64,000 nucleotides of DNA from Roseimaritima multifibrata. Lineage in GTDB: Bacteria; Planctomycetota; Planctomycetia; Pirellulales; Pirellulaceae. A program made the position numbers and the translations under genes. Below are positions 61,089-64,000 of the stretch, in pieces. The DNA lies in NCBI RefSeq assembly GCF_007741495.1, contig NZ_CP036262.1, positions 1,426,001-1,490,000 of the forward strand. Reading direction: 5' to 3'. Numbering within the stretch: position 1 is the first letter of the stretch; every line of letters starts with the position of its first letter. Under the pieces are notes generated by a model that had not been told where the DNA came from, made no database searches, and saw nothing but the letters and a program-made list of their open reading frames with translations.

Positions 61089-61345
61089 TCAGGTGCTTCT
61101 TCCTTAACGGAACGTTCACTTCCCTGTTGATGCAGAAAAGCCCATACAAAAGCGAGTGGCCATAGTGCTCCGAGAGTCGCCAGGCTCATCCAGGAGGCCG
61201 CATTGATTGCGCTGGCTTGAGGATGCCCTCGTTTCGCTGCGATCTTTCCTGGAAGGGCGCCGATCGTCACGATCGCAACAAGCCCGATGACTACAAATGT
61301 TCCCAGGACGGCGAAAGCCATGATGTCAAATTTATCGATTTCCAT
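61085..61345 (-). CDS. YiaW-like DUF3302 membrane protein
   Basis: The 86-residue protein from ATG 61345 (MEIDKFDIMAFAVLG) has two hydrophobic segments (FAVLGTFVVIGLVAIVTIGALPG and MSLATLGALWPLAFVWAF) separated by KIAAKRGHPQASAINAASW, the DUF3302 pattern. The frame extends upstream to 61477, but that part looks non-conserved. Its stop overlaps the YiaV-like start in ATGA, showing coupling. The pair probably forms one inner-membrane/periplasmic complex of unknown substrate. Confidence 0.85.
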   Translation of the reverse strand: MEIDKFDIMAFAVLGTFVVIGLVAIVTIGALPGKIAAKRGHPQASAINAASWMSLATLGALWPLAFVWAFLHQQGSERSVKEEAPE

Positions 61346-61781
61346 CGCTGCTGTACTCCTCGTGACCACGTGTTTGCGATCACGTCCGGGACGTCGAATT
61401 TGCCACGCCCTGTACTCTTTGTGCCGAAATGGAGCGTCGCTGTAAATGAACATTGGTGATGCCATCTGTTTGAACAACTACTCTCTGAAATATTGCTCCC
61501 ACTTTCGGTGACAGTCGTTCGGGAAGAACGGGTTGTGTCGCATGAGAATGCCATGTCGCGGTTCATGGACGGACGGGCAAGCCGTTCTTCTCAAGGGATC
61601 CGTCGGGTCGACCAAAGCGTTATAAACCCTACAGACGTTCCATCTTAAAGATCCTTCTATTTTGCTCCGGTTCAGGTCGATGAGGACTCTGGTGTGACCT
61701 TTAGGTGTGAAGGGTTCGGTTCCGGGATTGGATTCGGCTCTGTCTTTTATCGCAACAGCGGCCCTGGTCATAACGGCGTTC
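61346..61781. other. 436-base divergent gap
   Basis: The gap separates the leftward YiaW-like gene from the rightward lipase-like gene and should hold promoters for both. A frame upstream of YiaW (61346-61477) and one upstream of the lipase (61707-61781) are open but not protein-like. No repeat, RNA gene or operator was recognised. Confidence 0.45.
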
Positions 61782-63815
61782 ATGGAAGATCGGTTTAACG
61801 ATTGTCACCATGCGGGGTCCGTTGTGCATACGCACCGTTTCATTGTAATTTTCTGCTTCTCGATGCTGCTGATCGCGGCCTCGGGCGGATGTTGCTGTGG
61901 TCGGTCCGATCAGCTCAAGGCACCTGGGATTGTGGCTCCTCTAGGGGCGGCTTGCTGGTACGATTGGCTTGCAAAGACAAGCGAACAGTGCCAGGACCCA
62001 ATTGACGATTTTGAACTTGCTCGATTGCAAGCTTCGATTCGACCGACTCAATCCTCTTCGGTCTCTTTGGGTGAGCAAGCATTTGCAGTAGGGGAACGCC
62101 TGCACGCCAATCACGACCCGCGGGCTGTCGACTACTGGGCGCGATCGATCGCTTGGATGGACGACGCACGACGACAAAACAGCGACGTGCCCCCTTCGCG
62201 CTCATGCCGAACGTCACGCGTTCGCCAGAGTGCATGGATTCGAATTTTATCATGTGGGAAGGCCTATGGCCGGCTCGATCCAACATCGCATTTGCTGGTA
62301 AATGGTATTTCAGGAACCTGTCGCATTCCGGTCGCCCATCAAGGGTTCGCTTGGAAATCCAACGACTTTGATCGTTTGCTTGTGTTCGAACCTCCCACGG
62401 GTGAAATGGGGAACGTTCGTGGGCGAGGGATCCCGTTGGTCGTTCTAACTCAGAGCAAATCACCTGGGCTGATGCAGAATCAGCGGTGTGATTGCAGCTC
62501 TTCGGATGGGCAACATTCGGCCAGTTGCGATAAGTTCTTGCTGTCGCAAACTCCGTTTGCAGCCACGGCGTTGATCCATTTGCCGATTTCGCTATTTGAG
62601 GAAACGATTGCTTGCGACGAAGTCTGTTCAGGCAACGTCGATGTTGCCACCGTGACGCTCGTCAATCCGCTTACGGTCAATCCGATGGGCGGCGACGTCC
62701 AGATCGCGCAGAGTCCTGCGATGCCGCTGCTCTATGCTCGGCAAGCCAGTCAGTACAATCCCATCGCAGCATTCATCCGCGGTGACAATGGCGTCGATCG
62801 TCCAGAGCTGCGTTTTCTTGAGCCCTACCAAACCGACAAAATTCCGCTGATTTTGGTCCACGGCCTGGTCTCGGATCCAGCGACGTTTCTTGAAATGGCG
62901 GATGCGGTTCGCGCCGATCCGTTGTTACGGACGCGCTACCAAATTTGGGTTTTTAGATACCCCACCGGTGACGACTTCTTAAAGTCGGCGGCCGCCCTTC
63001 GCCAGAAGCTTGCTGAGGCGTTTGCATGTCAAAGTGCTGGGGCTGTGGAATGCGAGTTGCCCGCCACAGATCATCCATCGCAGCGCGCCGTGATCGTCGG
63101 TCACAGCCTGGGGGGCTTGTTGTCCAAGCTGCAGGTTACCAACAGTGGCGATCGATTGTGGCGTGCCGTTTCCAGTAAGCCGCTGGATCAGTTGCAGGGG
63201 ACGCCACAAGACATTGCCGACCTTCAGAAATCTTTCTTTTTCAATGCCAGTCCGCATATCGGACGTGTTGTTTACATCGCGACACCGCATAAAGGCTCCC
63301 CCTGGGCGTCTCGAGGTATCGGCCGCTTGGCATCACTCTTAGCCCGCGGAAAGGCGAGCGATGGACGCGACTACGAAGAAGTCGTAGCGGCCAACCCCGG
63401 CGTATTCTCGGACTCGTTTTCTGGGACAGTGCAGTCCAGTGTGCAGTTGTTGCGTCCGAGCAGTTCATTGCTGCAGGCGCTTGCAGCGACTCCTTCCTCA
63501 CCCGATGTCATCGTCAATTCAATCATCGGTGAACATTGTCGCTTGCCCCGCGCCGGTCAGTCCGATGTCGTTGTGCCAGTCGACAGCGCTTATCGCGAAG
63601 AAGCGGAAACGACCACGGTCGTCGATGCAACGCATACCTCAATCCTGCGTTCCAGCACAGCGCAGTACACGCTGCTGAAGATCTTGACCGAGCATCTTGC
63701 GGCGCCAGGCACGAATTGTGAACCGGACGAACATCCCCGCCGCCAATACTTGTCGTTGCCAGCGGAAGTCCAGCCCCCAAACCTCATTCCAGCTCCAATC
63801 CGCCTGTCAATTTAA
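61782..63815 (+). CDS. Lipase-like alpha/beta-hydrolase lipoprotein
   Basis: The 677-residue product has a hydrophobic signal with a Cys cluster (FCFSMLLIAASGGCCCG), suggesting a lipoprotein. The first 320 residues are of unknown type. The carboxyl half is an alpha/beta hydrolase: IPLILVHGLVSDPATFLEM (oxyanion region), RAVIVGHSLGGLLSKLQ with nucleophile Ser in GHSLGG, VVYIATPHKGSPWASRGI, a probable acid in SDVVVPVDSAYREE and the His in VVDATHTSIL. It resembles bacterial lipases or PGAP1-like esterases. Start is ATG 61782; the frame extends to 61707. It is followed by terminator-like hairpins. Confidence 0.85.
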   Translation: MEDRFNDCHHAGSVVHTHRFIVIFCFSMLLIAASGGCCCGRSDQLKAPGIVAPLGAACWYDWLAKTSEQCQDPIDDFELARLQASIRPTQSSSVSLGEQAFAVGERLHANHDPRAVDYWARSIAWMDDARRQNSDVPPSRSCRTSRVRQSAWIRILSCGKAYGRLDPTSHLLVNGISGTCRIPVAHQGFAWKSNDFDRLLVFEPPTGEMGNVRGRGIPLVVLTQSKSPGLMQNQRCDCSSSDGQHSASCDKFLLSQTPFAATALIHLPISLFEETIACDEVCSGNVDVATVTLVNPLTVNPMGGDVQIAQSPAMPLLYARQASQYNPIAAFIRGDNGVDRPELRFLEPYQTDKIPLILVHGLVSDPATFLEMADAVRADPLLRTRYQIWVFRYPTGDDFLKSAAALRQKLAEAFACQSAGAVECELPATDHPSQRAVIVGHSLGGLLSKLQVTNSGDRLWRAVSSKPLDQLQGTPQDIADLQKSFFFNASPHIGRVVYIATPHKGSPWASRGIGRLASLLARGKASDGRDYEEVVAANPGVFSDSFSGTVQSSVQLLRPSSSLLQALAATPSSPDVIVNSIIGEHCRLPRAGQSDVVVPVDSAYREEAETTTVVDATHTSILRSSTAQYTLLKILTEHLAAPGTNCEPDEHPRRQYLSLPAEVQPPNLIPAPIRLSI

Positions 63816-63828
63816 TCAAAAACAGTGG

Positions 63829-63850
63829 AAAAGGGGTCAGGAGCCTTTTT
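63829..63850 (+). terminator. Terminator-like hairpin after the lipase gene
   Basis: AAAAGG pairs with CCTTTT around GGTCAGGAG, and the 3' side is T-rich, 14 bases after the lipase stop. A second hairpin (GCTGGGAC pairing with GTCCCAGC) follows at 63866-63892. The sequence also resembles short REP-like elements linked to Y1-type transposases in some bacteria, but no transposase gene is in the window. Confidence 0.5.
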
Positions 63851-63865
63851 TGCTGATTTGCAAAT

Positions 63866-63892
63866 GCTGGGACAGTTTTTAGCCGTCCCAGC
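63866..63892. other. Second hairpin at the right end
   Basis: GCTGGGAC (63866-63873) and GTCCCAGC (63885-63892) form a perfect 8-bp stem with an 11-base T-rich loop. The last roughly 110 bases of the window show no gene start that can be supported. Confidence 0.5.
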
Positions 63893-64000
63893 GGGGTTGC
63901 AATCTAGACTCAAAGCAACTGATGTCATGCTTCGAGAAACGACTGGCGGCGGTTGCCTGCTTTCCGATCTTTCGTCGTCTAGCGACGGACCGCACCGCCA

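Noticed and set aside
63829-63892. Remnant of a Y1-transposase-associated REP element
   Set aside because: The hairpin sequence is suggestive, but no transposase or second copy is in the window; a terminator explains it.

Overview
The window looks like a chromosomal segment of a planctomycete, probably of the Pirellulaceae / Rhodopirellula group. That placement is inferred from gene content, not from a marker gene. The evidence is three DUF1559 prepilin-like proteins sharing the FTLVELLVVIAIIGVL amino terminus, small lipoproteins beside them, a secreted sulfatase, short loosely packed operons, and dispersed palindromic repeats between genes. No rRNA, tRNA, CRISPR array or complete insertion sequence was seen.

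Layout. 0-3.5 kb: end of a membrane protein, an SRAP (YedK/HMCES-like) gene that seems to start at ATC, a Tat-exported TIM-barrel isomerase, and the end of a leftward operon. 2.2-6.9 kb (minus): lepA, an AcpH-like protein, a tagatose-epimerase-like TIM barrel and a SUKH-like protein, with gaps of 5-18 bases. 7-13.5 kb: ROK sugar kinase, GT4 glycosyltransferase, hflX, and an AAA+ protein with TerB-like and zinc-ribbon parts. 13.7-23.3 kb: a five-gene operon of circularly permuted ATP-grasp, alpha-E, transglutaminase-DUF2126, dead ATP-grasp fused to alpha-E, and transglutaminase. This is a predicted peptide-ligation/tagging system and the most intriguing locus here. 23.8-32 kb: sulfatase, alkaline phosphatase, a secreted unknown, ZIP transporter, aromatic aminotransferase, HAD phosphatase, esterase. 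33-39 kb: two DUF1559 units, MntR-like regulator, NAD(P)HX epimerase, LicD protein. 39.1-45.7 kb: heavy-metal RND efflux operon in which three of four products carry His-rich segments. 45.9-55 kb: outer-membrane-like protein, then a divergent locus. NhaC antiporter, opine dehydrogenase and XylR/AraC-type regulator run left; DUF1559 protein, Asp/Glu-racemase-like enzyme, M14 carboxypeptidase and lipoprotein run right. An exact 11-bp direct repeat with 21-bp period lies between them. 55-64 kb: RIO kinase, HNH-like protein, DUF1269 protein, NodT-type outer-membrane channel, Cys-rich secreted protein, YiaV/YiaW-like pair, and a lipase-like lipoprotein.

How the genes may work together. Three units look like coordinated systems: (1) the ATP-grasp/alpha-E/transglutaminase operon; (2) metal handling (ZIP import, MntR-type regulation, HME-RND export with His-rich helpers); (3) the opine-dehydrogenase/racemase/carboxypeptidase locus, probably for an amino-acid-derived substrate. 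Intergenic DNA holds two palindromic repeat families, one copy apparently inserted inside the other, and several short tandem repeats. All functions are read from sequence motifs without database searches.
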